Shown in pieces: positions 1-9,030 of a stretch of DNA of 64,000 nucleotides. Each line of letters begins with the position of its first letter. Position 1 is the stretch's first letter. This DNA is from Burkholderiaceae bacterium 16 (GTDB lineage: Bacteria > Pseudomonadota > Gammaproteobacteria > Burkholderiales > Burkholderiaceae). The notes under the pieces were generated by a model that saw nothing but the letters and a program-made list of their open reading frames with translations, was not told where the DNA came from and searched no databases. Position numbers and translations under genes: made by a program. The stretch lies in assembly GCA_000955785.1 (NCBI GenBank), contig JYOD01000009.1:88360-152359 (forward strand), read 5' to 3'.

Positions 1-76
1 GACCAACCCCACAGGGGGATGTTTGTAAGGCTCTTGGGTCCAAAGGCCATCGCCGATCAAACAAACAAGCCACCAA

Positions 77-835
77 CTAAATCCGCCCCGCAGGCACCAA
101 CTCATCCACCAAATCCCTCATATGCCGCCAATGCGACCCCTCCCAAAACACCCTCTGACAGCACCCGCAAGTCACAAACCGCTCCTGCCGCGCAAACACG
201 CCCGCCGGCACGCGGCCATCCACCTCGGCCTTGCCGATCGACCGCAGCGGCACATTGCAATCCAGACACAGCGAGAACGGCCGCGCGCTGCGGGCCAGGT
301 CCAGCCGCGCGAAGATCTCGCGCAACTGCGGCGTGGCCTTGATGGCGCGCACATAGCAGCCGTGGGTGACGCCGCGGCGCTTGAGCAGCTCGCGGTCGCG
401 CGTGAGCACGATGCGTCCCTCACGCATGGCGATGGCCTCGATCTCGCTATCGGCGAAATGGTTGTCGTAGAGGGTGTCGAAGCCGGTCAGCCGCAGCAGG
501 TGGGCCAGCCCGCCCAGATGGGCGTCGGCAACGAAGCACGTGGTGCGTAGCGGCTCGCCGCGCACGCGCAGCAGCGGTGTGACGTCGAAGGCTTCGAACT
601 TGGGATAAACGGACACGCGGTCGCCATCCTGCAGCGGGCGCTCGAATCCACATGATTCGCCGTTCACCAGGATCAGCTCGACCTCGGTGTGCGGTACCCC
701 CAGCGCCTCGATCATGTGCTTGACGGTGGCGGCGCGCGCGCAGGCGCAAACGCAGTCCAGCCCGCGCTGCGCACGCGGCAGGAAGTCGTTCAGTTCCTCG
801 TAAAAACGAAACGTAGCGGTGACTGCGGTGGCCAT
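77..835 (-). CDS. Mut7-C ubiquitin/RNAse domain protein
   Basis: The 252-residue protein has two parts. Residues 1 to about 85 look like a small ubiquitin-like (ThiS/MoaD-type) domain, and the rest matches the Mut7-C PIN-like RNase domain, with the start FVADAHLGGLAHLLRLTGFD and acidic residues in LTRDRELLKRRG. The C-terminal half has paired cysteines (CLDCN and CGCCQ) that probably bind zinc, and ends in an FWEGSHWRHM motif typical of this family. The function of bacterial Mut7-C proteins is not established; a nuclease role is inferred from the fold. The start is the ATG at 835. It is the last gene of a minus-strand run that begins with ahcY, 55 bases after the TfoX-like gene. Confidence 0.85.
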   Translation of the reverse strand: MATAVTATFRFYEELNDFLPRAQRGLDCVCACARAATVKHMIEALGVPHTEVELILVNGESCGFERPLQDGDRVSVYPKFEAFDVTPLLRVRGEPLRTTCFVADAHLGGLAHLLRLTGFDTLYDNHFADSEIEAIAMREGRIVLTRDRELLKRRGVTHGCYVRAIKATPQLREIFARLDLARSARPFSLCLDCNVPLRSIGKAEVDGRVPAGVFARQERFVTCGCCQRVFWEGSHWRHMRDLVDELVPAGRI

Positions 836-890
836 GAGCCAAAGTATGCCACCGCGCGGCCGGGCGCCGGAATGGGTTCCGGTCCGGCGT

Positions 891-1250
891 TCAGCCGGCC
901 TGGTTGGCCAGCCGCAGGGTGGATTCCACCGACAGCCGCGCCCAGGCCGTCATGGCCTCGGCCGACTCCAGGCAGGCCGGCGGCGCGCTCAGGTAGTGAA
1001 GCATGGCGATCTCGCGCCCGGCACGGTTATAGCGGAACGGCTCGCCGCCCTCTGCCTCGAAACGCGCGCGCGTCTTGTCGTCGACTTTCAGGAAGCAGCG
1101 CCCGCCCAGGACCAGCGCGAACACCAGGCCGTCGTAGTACAAGGCATGGCCGCCGAACATGCGGCGCGAGGTGATCGGCCCGATGCGCGCTGCCAGCGGC
1201 CCCATCAGTTCGAGCAGATGGTCGATGAAGGGATCGGGGCTGCGTGGCAT
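891..1250 (-). CDS. TfoX/Sxy N-terminal domain protein
   Basis: This 119-residue protein matches the TfoX N-terminal domain. It has the typical SRRMFGGHALYYDGLVFALV stretch near residues 26-45 and the later FLKVDDKTRARFEAEG segment. In gammaproteobacteria Sxy/TfoX proteins induce competence with CRP, but the short stand-alone N-terminal form seen here has no proven role. The start was set at the ATG at 1250, because the open frame upstream of it is a shadow of metF read in another frame. It lies 23 bases after metF and may be co-transcribed with it. Confidence 0.85.
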   Translation of the reverse strand: MPRSPDPFIDHLLELMGPLAARIGPITSRRMFGGHALYYDGLVFALVLGGRCFLKVDDKTRARFEAEGGEPFRYNRAGREIAMLHYLSAPPACLESAEAMTAWARLSVESTLRLANQAG

Positions 1251-1273
1251 CGCGTCTGGCGCTGAGAGATACC

Positions 1274-2104
1274 TTAGAGCTTCAGGCGCTGCCAGATCGC
1301 CTTGGTCGCGCTGGCCGTGTTGAGCGTATAGAAATGCAGCCCCGGTACGCCGGCCGCCAGCAAACGCTCGCACAGCGCGGTGACCACGTCCAGGCCAAAG
1401 GCGCGGATCGATTCGCGGTCGTCGCCAAAGCCTTCCAGCCGCTTGGCCACCCAGCGCGGCACTTCGGCGCCGCACATCTCGGAGAAGCGCATCAGCTGCG
1501 AGGAATTGGTGATCGGCATGATGCCCGGCACGATCGGCACTTCCACGCCCATGGCGCGCACGTCGTCGACGAAGCGGAAGTACGCGTCGGCGTTGAAGAA
1601 GTACTGGGTGATGGCGGAGTCGGCGCCGGCCTTGACCTTGCGCACGAAATTCTCGAGATCGTGGCGCGGCGACTTGGCCTGCGGGTGGTACTCGGGATAG
1701 GCCGCCACTTCGATATTGAACCAGTCGCCGGTCTCGGCGCGGATGAATTCCACCAGCTCATTGGCAAAGCGGAACTCGCCGATCTCGCCCATGCCCGATG
1801 GCATGTCGCCGCGCAGCGCCACAATATGGCGGATGCCGCCATCGCGATAGGTTTTGAGGATATCGCGGATGCTCTCGCGCGAGGACCCCACGCACGACAG
1901 GTGCGGCGCGGCCTCGATGCCCTCGCGCTGGATTTCCAGCACGGCATCCAGCGTGCCCTGCTGGGTGGTGCCGCCGGCGCCGAACGTCACCGAGATGAAC
2001 TTGGGATGCAGCGGAGCGAGTTGCGCACGCGTGTTGCGCAGCTTCTCGGCGCCCTCCGCCGTCTTGGGCGGGAAGAATTCGAAGCTGAAGTAGCGGTCTT
2101 GCAT
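1274..2104 (-). CDS. metF: methylenetetrahydrofolate reductase
   Basis: MetF reduces 5,10-methylene-THF to 5-methyl-THF, the methyl donor for methionine synthesis. The 276-residue length is normal for a bacterial MetF. The N-terminus FSFEFFPPKTAEGAEKL, the SVTFGAGGTTQQGTL motif and the HIVALRGDMP segment are hallmarks of the FAD-binding TIM barrel. It follows the small membrane protein gene by 62 bases in the ahcY transcript direction, so the SAH riboswitch ahead of ahcY may also influence it. The ATG at 2104 gives the standard family N-terminus. Confidence 0.97.
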   Translation of the reverse strand: MQDRYFSFEFFPPKTAEGAEKLRNTRAQLAPLHPKFISVTFGAGGTTQQGTLDAVLEIQREGIEAAPHLSCVGSSRESIRDILKTYRDGGIRHIVALRGDMPSGMGEIGEFRFANELVEFIRAETGDWFNIEVAAYPEYHPQAKSPRHDLENFVRKVKAGADSAITQYFFNADAYFRFVDDVRAMGVEVPIVPGIMPITNSSQLMRFSEMCGAEVPRWVAKRLEGFGDDRESIRAFGLDVVTALCERLLAAGVPGLHFYTLNTASATKAIWQRLKL

Positions 2105-2166
2105 GATGGTGGCGCGCCGCCTATGGCGCGGCGCGCTGAAAAATTGGCATGGGACGCCAGCAGGCG

Positions 2167-2520
2167 TCAGGCGCTGCGGCGCTCGCCCAGCAGCAGGCTG
2201 GACAGCGCCCAGGAGATCACGCTGTAGAGGATCGAGCCTAGCAAGGCCGCGCCAAAGCCGGTGACCACGAAACCGGCCAGCAGCTTGCCCACGAACAGGA
2301 ACAGCAGCGCGTTGATCACGAAGATAAACAGGCCAAGCGTCAGCAGCGTCACCGGCAAGGTGAGGATCACCAGGATCGGGCGGATCAAGGTATTCACCAG
2401 GCCGAGCACCAGGGCGGCAATCATGGCCGAGCCGAAGCCGCCAAGATGAATCCCATCGATCAGGCTACCCACCAGGAACAGCGCGGCGGCATTGATGATC
2501 CAGACGGCCAACAGTCTCAT
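2167..2520 (-). CDS. phage holin superfamily IV-like membrane protein
   Basis: The 117-residue protein is almost entirely hydrophobic, with four predicted membrane segments (about residues 1-20, 28-50, 54-75 and 85-108). It starts MRLLAVWIINAAALFLVGSL and resembles the phage holin 4_2 / mycobacterial four-TMS holin family, which is widespread outside phages and of unknown function. The start is the ATG at 2520, preceded by a clear AAGGAG ribosome binding site; the longer frame upstream has no support. It sits between ahcY and metF, a gene order common in Burkholderiales, so a link to the methyl cycle or membrane is possible but unproven. No phage genes are nearby. Confidence 0.8.
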   Translation of the reverse strand: MRLLAVWIINAAALFLVGSLIDGIHLGGFGSAMIAALVLGLVNTLIRPILVILTLPVTLLTLGLFIFVINALLFLFVGKLLAGFVVTGFGAALLGSILYSVISWALSSLLLGERRSA

Positions 2521-2634
2521 GACGACTCCTTCGCTTGGGTGAAACGGATTCTGGGCAGGACGCCGCGGCGTGGGCACGCCGCGGGTTGACGATCCGGGGA
2601 TCGGTCAGAGGCAGATCAAAAGCTGATCAGCGGA

Positions 2635-4068
<1,434 letters not shown>

Positions 4069-4198
4069 GTTTCACTCCGATGAAGAGTGGCGACGAAGGA
4101 CAAGTGCGGGGGATACGGCCGCGCCATGCCGTGGCGGAAAAAGCCACTTTGCATAACGGGCGGATAGGTCGACTCGCCTCCGTGTATGTGCCACGGAT

Positions 4199-4273
4199 CA
4201 GCGAGCGCCGTTGAAGACAGTCCGAGCCTGGCGAATGGCACAATGGGGTCCATTCGTTGCAACGCTCCTCGGA
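4199..4273 (-). ncRNA. SAH riboswitch in the ahcY leader
   Basis: Read on the minus strand, the leader contains every conserved block of the SAH aptamer in order: CCGAGGAGCGTTGCAA, a 7-bp P2 hairpin (bases 4250-4256 with 4232-4238), GCCAGGCTCGG, and AACGGCGCTC. CCGAG (4268-4272) pairs with CTCGG (4222-4226) as P1, and GAGCG pairs with the final CGCTC as the pseudoknot. Known SAH riboswitches raise ahcY expression on binding SAH. The aptamer ends about 130 bases before the ahcY start, which leaves room for an expression platform. It also overlaps the upstream region of the divergent thiD gene. Confidence 0.93.
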
Positions 4274-4281
4274 GTGGCGGT

Positions 4282-4287
4282 ATTGTA
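4282..4287 (-). promoter_or_regulatory. probable -10 box of the ahcY promoter
   Basis: TACAAT on the minus strand matches the sigma70 -10 consensus at five of six positions. Transcription would start near 4275, only a few bases before P1 of the SAH riboswitch. No convincing -35 is visible at 17 bases. Confidence 0.5.
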
Positions 4288-4349
4288 GCCTGCCAAAAGG
4301 CGCCGCGCATTGCCGCCAACACGTTTTTTATTTGCCGCCCGTCCGATAC

Positions 4350-5180
4350 ATGACCCAGACGACACACCGCCCCCCGCGCACCCTGACCATAGCCGGCTCC
4401 GACTCGGGCGGCGGCGCCGGCATCCAGGCCGATCTCAAGACCTTTGCCGCGCTGGGCTGCTTCGGCATGAGCGCGATCACCGCCATCACCGCCCAGAACA
4501 CCCTGGGCGTGACCGGCGTGCACGCGATCCCGGCCGACATGGTGGCGGCGCAGATCGACGCGGTGGCCAGCGATATCGGGGTGGATGCGGCCAAGACCGG
4601 CATGTTGGGCACGGCGGCCATCGTCGAAGCCGTAGCCGCCGCGCTGGACCGCCACGGCATCCGCCGGCTGGTGGTGGACCCCGTGATGATTTCAACCTCC
4701 GGGGCCACGCTGGCGGACGACGCCACCACCCGGGCCATGGTCGGCCTGCTGTTCCCGCGCGCCGCGCTGGTCACGCCCAACCTGCCGGAAGCGTCCTATC
4801 TGCTGGGCCGCAAGATCACCCGGCGTGACGAAATGGAGCAGGCGGCACGCGACCTGGCCGCGCTGGGCTGCCCGGCGGTGCTGCTCAAGGGCGGGCACTT
4901 GGATCCGGAAGATGCCGGCCTGGACGACCTGCTGCTGAGCGCCGACGGCACTGTGCGCGTGTTCTCCCATCCACGCGTGGACACCCGCAACCTGCATGGC
5001 ACCGGCTGCACGCTGGCGGCGGCCATCGCGGCGCAACTCGCGCGCGGCGATACGCTGGAAGATGCGGTGGAAGTGGCGCTGGATTTTGTGGCCGATGCGA
5101 TCGTGGCGGGCGCTGACTTTGAGCTTGGGACGGGCAACGGGCCGCTGAACCACGGCTTTGCGCCGCGGGTACTGGGGTGA
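4350..5180 (+). CDS. thiD: hydroxymethylpyrimidine/phosphomethylpyrimidine kinase
   Basis: ThiD phosphorylates HMP and then HMP-P to give HMP-PP for thiamine synthesis. The 276-residue protein has the N-terminal [20 protein letters not shown] motif, [16 protein letters not shown], and the anion-hole motif [13 protein letters not shown] with the catalytic cysteine. The ATG at 4350 was chosen because it gives the family N-terminus; the frame open upstream of it overlaps the ahcY riboswitch. It is separated from the main thi operon (7.9-13.3 kb) and has no TPP riboswitch of its own that I can see. The palindrome at 5234-5372 is a probable terminator for it. Confidence 0.96.
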   Translation: MTQTTHRPPRTLTIAGSDSGGGAGIQADLKTFAALGCFGMSAITAITAQNTLGVTGVHAIPADMVAAQIDAVASDIGVDAAKTGMLGTAAIVEAVAAALDRHGIRRLVVDPVMISTSGATLADDATTRAMVGLLFPRAALVTPNLPEASYLLGRKITRRDEMEQAARDLAALGCPAVLLKGGHLDPEDAGLDDLLLSADGTVRVFSHPRVDTRNLHGTGCTLAAAIAAQLARGDTLEDAVEVALDFVADAIVAGADFELGTGNGPLNHGFAPRVLG

Positions 5181-5199
5181 AACACGAGCAGCCCCCCCA

Positions 5200-5465
5200 A
5201 TGCGAAGCGAAGCGAGCCGTGACGGTGTTAGAGGCCGTATGGGGCGCCTCGTGGTCAGGTGAAAAAGAGCGGAAAAGAGGGGGCCATGTTTGAGCATCGC
5301 CCTAAGGCGATGTGAGTTTGGCCCCCGGCCGCTCTTTTTTGCCTGACCACGAGGGGGGTCGCCCCATCCGGCGCGCCTTCTTTGCCTACTTTCTTGGCAA
5401 GACAAGAAAGTAGGTCGCTCCCCGCAGGGGAGTGAAACTGCCTTTGACTTTGACTTTGACTTTGA
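5200..5465. repeat. dispersed intergenic repeat, copy 1
   Basis: The whole gap between thiD and the next gene is repeat. Its blocks are ATGCGAAGCGA, CCGTATGGGGCGCC, a perfect 12-bp stem (CCTACTTTCTTG at 5385-5396 with 5403-5414), a CCCCGCAGGGG hairpin, GTGAAACTGCC and tandem TTTGAC units. The same blocks occur in the same order at 20906-21050. Copy 1 differs by carrying a large extra palindrome in the middle. The origin is unknown; it behaves like a species-specific intergenic repeat family. Confidence 0.8.
5234..5372. repeat. large palindrome, MITE-like insertion and probable terminator
   Basis: The arms are almost perfectly complementary over about 139 bases. CCTCGTGGTCAGG (5247-5259) pairs with CCTGACCACGAGG (5342-5354), AAAAAGAGCGG pairs with CCGCTCTTTTT, GGGGGCCA pairs with TGGCCCCC, and CATCGCC/GGCGATG closes the tip. 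Copy 2 of the surrounding repeat lacks about 124-129 of these bases exactly between GGGGCGCC and TTCTTT, and GCGCC stands on both sides (5244-5248 and 5373-5377) like a target duplication. The T run at 5334-5340 makes it a strong terminator for thiD, and the opposite strand also ends in a T run. Confidence 0.75.
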
Positions 5466-5487
5466 GCTTTCAGGCCCTTATCGCACC

Positions 5488-5928
5488 ATGCCCACCCTGA
5501 CCCACATCGACCTGCGCACCGACCCCGCCGCGGCCCTCTACCAAAAACACGAAGTCGTCCAGGTAGCCTTCGCCAAGGAACCCGGCGAACTCATCAGCCT
5601 CGAAGGCCCCAACCGCTACCAGCCCGGCGACGCCATCATTACCGGCTCGACCGGCGACCGCTGGGTCGTATCGCGCGAGCGTTTCGACCCGAAGTATGAA
5701 GCGCTGCAAGCCGGCACGCACGGCCAGGACGGCGCCTACCGGAACATCCCGGGCGTCGTGCTCGCCAAACGCATGAACGAAGCCTTCAGCATTGCCCGCT
5801 CCACCGGCGGCGACGTACTGCATGGCGCGGCCGGCGACTGGCTGATGCAGTACGCCCCGAACGACTACGGCATCGTCCAGCAGGCGCGCTTCGCCCAGGT
5901 CTACCGTCCGGCCAGCGGCAACGCCTGA
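5488..5928 (+). CDS. PGDYG-domain protein
   Basis: This 146-residue soluble protein matches the PGDYG family, named after a motif that appears here as APNDYG near residue 125. It contains conserved stretches such as YQPGDAIITGS and DRWVVSRERF, and looks like a small substrate- or nucleotide-handling fold. Its function is not known. It has its own ATG at 5488 behind the repeat element and is followed after 4 bases by the convergent thioesterase gene. Confidence 0.75.
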   Translation: MPTLTHIDLRTDPAAALYQKHEVVQVAFAKEPGELISLEGPNRYQPGDAIITGSTGDRWVVSRERFDPKYEALQAGTHGQDGAYRNIPGVVLAKRMNEAFSIARSTGGDVLHGAAGDWLMQYAPNDYGIVQQARFAQVYRPASGNA

Positions 5929-5932
5929 AGCG

Positions 5933-6415
5933 TCAGTCGCCGCCGCTGCTCAGCGGCACCAGCTTGAAAGCCGCGCGCGCCACGCACACCACCTCGCCGG
6001 CGGCATTCTTCACTTCGCCTTCGCAAAAAGCGATGCGCGCGCCGCGCCGCATGCAGCGCGCTTCCAGGTGCAGTTCACCGCGCGCGGCGGCCAGGAAGTG
6101 CGTGGACATATCGATGGTGATCACGCCGGTATCCAGCGGCGCATGCGAGCGCGCCGCGCCGCTGAGCGTGAAATCCAGCGTCGCCATCAAGGTGCCGCCA
6201 TGTACGTCGCCCCGGCTGTTGACCAGGAACGGGCTGACCGGCAGGCGCGTGCGGCACAGGCCCGCTTCCATCTGCACGGGCTGCAGGCCGAGATGGCGCA
6301 TCAGCGGCACGTCGATGCCGAAGTAGGGCTTCTCGGGCGTGCCCGGCGCCACCGGGACAATCTGAGCGGGACTTTCCACAACAGGGTTTCCTTGTTCGAG
6401 TTCTGCGAATTCCAT
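5933..6415 (-). CDS. PaaI-family hotdog thioesterase
   Basis: The 160-residue protein has the single hotdog fold of the PaaI group, with the signature NSRGDVHGGTLMATLDFTLS around residues 70-90, where the helix-capping HGG and the acidic residue lie. Such enzymes hydrolyse acyl-CoA or aryl-CoA esters, but the substrate cannot be told from sequence. The ATG at 6415 is preferred over an in-frame GTG at 6436. It is encoded convergently to the PGDYG gene. Confidence 0.85.
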   Translation of the reverse strand: MEFAELEQGNPVVESPAQIVPVAPGTPEKPYFGIDVPLMRHLGLQPVQMEAGLCRTRLPVSPFLVNSRGDVHGGTLMATLDFTLSGAARSHAPLDTGVITIDMSTHFLAAARGELHLEARCMRRGARIAFCEGEVKNAAGEVVCVARAAFKLVPLSSGGD

Positions 6416-6514
6416 CACGGCCCGGCCTTCGGCCACGGCATCGCCGGCCGCAATGGTAACGCCAACGCGATGCGCATGGCGCGGAGCTGGCCGTTCACCG
6501 CACGCTCTTGTGCC

Positions 6515-6832
6515 CTACAGGATCTCCCGGACGAACCACGCATTGAAGCGGTAAAGCGCAATGGACGGAATCACGACAAACAAGAACAGGTTGACGACTG
6601 CGCGCCGGTTTCTATAGAGATAGAGCGCCATCAGATCGCGCAGCGCGTAGCTGGCAACCAGCACCAGCAGCGGAATGTAGGCCAGCAAGCAAAACAGGAA
6701 TATCCAGACAAGGGCACCGCCCTGCAACGCGCGGTCAAGAAAACCAACGCCGTCCATCCAGCGCGCATCCCCTGCACTGAATGTGACAAGCAGCATCAAC
6801 AAGGAAGCGACCAACGTGGGACAGCGCAGCAT
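6515..6832 (-). CDS. small inner-membrane protein, unknown function
   Basis: The 105-residue protein has a signal-like first helix (LVASLLMLLVTFSAG), a long hydrophobic segment (about residues 42-62) and a third near residues 80-98. I do not recognise a family. Its ATG at 6832 lies directly after the stop codon of the broken ATPase gene, so the two are probably translated from one message. No catalytic motif is visible. Confidence 0.6.
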   Translation of the reverse strand: MLRCPTLVASLLMLLVTFSAGDARWMDGVGFLDRALQGGALVWIFLFCLLAYIPLLVLVASYALRDLMALYLYRNRRAVVNLFLFVVIPSIALYRFNAWFVREIL

Positions 6833-7288
6833 TCAGGTCGGCTCTTTCGCTTCGCCCGGCTCACCATCGAGCAGCACGCGCAGCATCCGCTCGGGACTGG
6901 CCAGGAAATCGCGCGTCACGCGAAAGTGCTCGGTGTCCTGATAGTCGATCCGCGCCACGCCGTCCGGCGAGCAGGTGTTGATCCACGCATTGCGATAGGC
7001 CATCAGGATCGGCGAATGCGTGGCGATGATGAACTGCGAGCCGTCTTCCACAAGATCGTGGATGCGCGACAGCACCGCCAGTTGCCGCTGCGGCGATAGC
7101 GCGGCCTCGGGTTCGTCGAGCAGGTAGAGCCCGTTGCCGCCGAAGCGATGCATCTCCATCGCGTCCAGCGTGCGCACCGCCGGCAGGCAGAAGGGATGGC
7201 GCTCGAAGCTGTCGACGATGTCGCGCCGCAGGCTGACGCGGCTGATGAACTGGGACGAGATCACGGTGTTCGCCGGGGTGGATGACAC
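6833..7288 (-). pseudogene. AAA/ABC-type ATPase with internal deletion (no Walker A)
   Basis: The frame encodes about 151 residues from a GTG at 7288. Residues 17-47 match the N-terminus of COG3910-type predicted ATPases (RVSLRRDIVDSFERHPF). Residues 48 onward match the C-terminal part, with the Walker B/D-loop GLYLLDEPEAALS and the switch histidine in FIIATHSPILMAY. In intact members roughly 90-100 residues lie between these parts, including the P-loop. Here they are joined in frame near base 7147, so ATP binding should be lost. The frame upstream of 7288 belongs to a shadow of the GNAT gene. Probably a decayed gene; a non-ATPase function cannot be excluded. Confidence 0.7.
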
Positions 7289-7314
7289 GGCGCTATCGTA
7301 ACGCAATGCGGCGC

Positions 7315-7824
7315 CTACAGCACCAGACGCATGGCAATGCGTTGCCGCAGGCCAAGCCTGGCCTCGTGCGTCAGCGCGGCGGCCAGCCGGGGGCAGAGGC
7401 CGGTGTCGTCGAGCCGGCGAAAGCCGAGGCGCGCGTAGAACGGTGCGTTCCACGGGAGGTGGCTGAACGTGGTAAGGCCAAGCGATTGCGCGCCCTGCTG
7501 ACGGAATGAAACGGCTACGGCGTTCACCAGTGCGCGGCCGAAGCCGCGGCGGGCATGGATGGGATGCACGTCCATCTCGTCGAGGTAGGCGTGATGTCCA
7601 TGCAGGCTGGCCAGCGCGAAGCCGGCGAGGGTGCCGTCGGGGGCGATGGCGACCCACAGGCGACGCTCGCGCTGCGCGCGCCGGAAGCCTTCGATCGGGG
7701 TGACTTGCTCGCGCAGCGGCGGTGGCAGGTCAACCGCGGGGAATAGCGCGGCGGCGGCGCGTTCGATGGCGGGGAGAGCGGATATGTCCGCCGGGGTGGC
7801 AAGGCGGACGTCTGCAGGTGGCAT
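7315..7824 (-). CDS. GNAT-family N-acetyltransferase
   Basis: The 169-residue protein shows the GNAT fold with the acetyl-CoA-binding loop in MDVHPIHARRGFGRALVNA (about residues 88-106) and the LPWNAPFYARLGFR motif near residues 128-141. The acceptor substrate is unknown. The ATG at 7824 was chosen because it begins directly before the DVRLATPADI strand typical of the family. It lies 63 bases after thiE on the same strand and could be read through from the thi operon. Confidence 0.88.
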   Translation of the reverse strand: MPPADVRLATPADISALPAIERAAAALFPAVDLPPPLREQVTPIEGFRRAQRERRLWVAIAPDGTLAGFALASLHGHHAYLDEMDVHPIHARRGFGRALVNAVAVSFRQQGAQSLGLTTFSHLPWNAPFYARLGFRRLDDTGLCPRLAAALTHEARLGLRQRIAMRLVL

Positions 7825-7887
7825 GGGTGTTATGGCGGTGGTGGCAGGCCCGGGTTCCCGCCTGGCCACCCTAGGGGCCGGAGGCAT

Positions 7888-9030
7888 TCATGCCTCCGGG
7901 AACATTCCCAGCAGATTGCCCACCGCGGCCGGCACATCCGCCGCCTCGGTAATCGCGCGGACCACCGCAGCGCTGCCCACGCCCGCGGCCAGCACCTGCG
8001 GCAACCGTGCCGCGTCAACGCCTCCGATGCCCACCAGCGAAGGCACCACGGGCTGCATCAGCCTGACGTATGCATGGAAGCGCCCCAGCCCCTGCGGCGC
8101 GGTCGGCATCACCTTGGTGGTGGTCGGGAAGATCGCGCCCAGCGCCAGGTAGCTCGGGCCGATCATCGCCACGCGCAGCATCTCCGCATAGCCGTGCGTG
8201 GACACGCCAAGCCGCAGCCCGGAGGCGCGTAGCGCATCGAGGTCTGCTTCGTCGAGATCTTCCTGGCCGAGGTGGATGCCGTAGATGCCGCTGGCCGCGC
8301 TGTCGTTGCCGTGGCTGGCGTGATAGTCGATAGCCGCACGCCAGTGGTCGTTGATAAACAGGCGCGACGCGCTGCCACGCGCGGCGTTCGCAGCGCGTCC
8401 GATTTCACTGCGCACGGCCTGCGCATCGTCCGACTTGAAGCGCAACTGCACCGTAGGCACCGCCAGCGGCACCAGGCGCTCGATCCACTCGGCACTCGGC
8501 ACCACCGCGTACAAGCCCAACTGCGGGCACGGCGCGAATGGCTCGACGCGCAACTCCGGCGCTACCAGCGCGGCATGGCGCACACGTGGGAATCGCGCGA
8601 ATTCCACCGGCCATTCCTGCGAGCCGGGCTGCCATGCGCGCGCCAGGCAGAGTGCGTCATGCGCGGGAAAATGCAGTGCCAGGCAAGCCAGCAGCACGGC
8701 CACGAAGGCCGGCGAGTGCGCGGTGTCGCCGTCGGCATGGGCGTTGAACACCCAGGTGCCCATCGGCGAGCGCACGGTATCGCTCCATTGCCCGCCCTCA
8801 CGGTCGCTTTCGATGGCGATGGCGCCGGCGGCGCCGATGCGCGCCAGCGTGCCGGCGTCGGCTTCGCCGTCGAACAGCACCACATCGGCATCGCCGAGCG
8901 CGGCGGGCACGGCGGCCTGCGTCCATACGCGCCACGTTTTCTCGTTGCTGCCGAAAGTGGCGCCGTAGCGCGCCAGCAGCGCGTCCTGCAGCGCGGCGTC
9001 GACGCCGGCCTGGATACCATGGCTCGTCAT
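7888..9030 (-). CDS. thiE: thiamine phosphate synthase with extra N-terminal domain
   Basis: ThiE joins HMP-PP and the thiazole phosphate to form thiamine phosphate. The catalytic ThiE barrel lies in residues of about 175-380, with LFINDHWRAAIDY, GIHLGQEDLDEADL, LALGAIFPTTTK and LVGIGGVDA. The protein is 380 residues long, nearly twice the usual 210. The first 170 residues resemble the end of a ThiD-type kinase (ADGDTAHSPAFVAVLLACLA aligns with the GTGCT anion hole), but the catalytic cysteine and GTG are missing. The ATG at 9030 overlaps the thiG stop by four bases (ATGA). It is the last gene of thiCOSGE. Confidence 0.93.
   Translation of the reverse strand: MTSHGIQAGVDAALQDALLARYGATFGSNEKTWRVWTQAAVPAALGDADVVLFDGEADAGTLARIGAAGAIAIESDREGGQWSDTVRSPMGTWVFNAHADGDTAHSPAFVAVLLACLALHFPAHDALCLARAWQPGSQEWPVEFARFPRVRHAALVAPELRVEPFAPCPQLGLYAVVPSAEWIERLVPLAVPTVQLRFKSDDAQAVRSEIGRAANAARGSASRLFINDHWRAAIDYHASHGNDSAASGIYGIHLGQEDLDEADLDALRASGLRLGVSTHGYAEMLRVAMIGPSYLALGAIFPTTTKVMPTAPQGLGRFHAYVRLMQPVVPSLVGIGGVDAARLPQVLAAGVGSAAVVRAITEAADVPAAVGNLLGMFPEA

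Noticed and set aside
2167..2520. A holin-like gene as a sign of prophage
   Set aside because: No other phage genes are near, and this membrane family is common between ahcY and metF in Burkholderiales.
5440..5465. Tandem TTTGAC units as a CRISPR-like or satellite array
   Set aside because: The units are hexamers without spacers and few in number; they are part of the dispersed repeat.
7289..7657. An N-terminal extension of the ATPase remnant of about 120 codons
   Set aside because: It overlaps the GNAT gene in another frame and has arginine-rich shadow composition.
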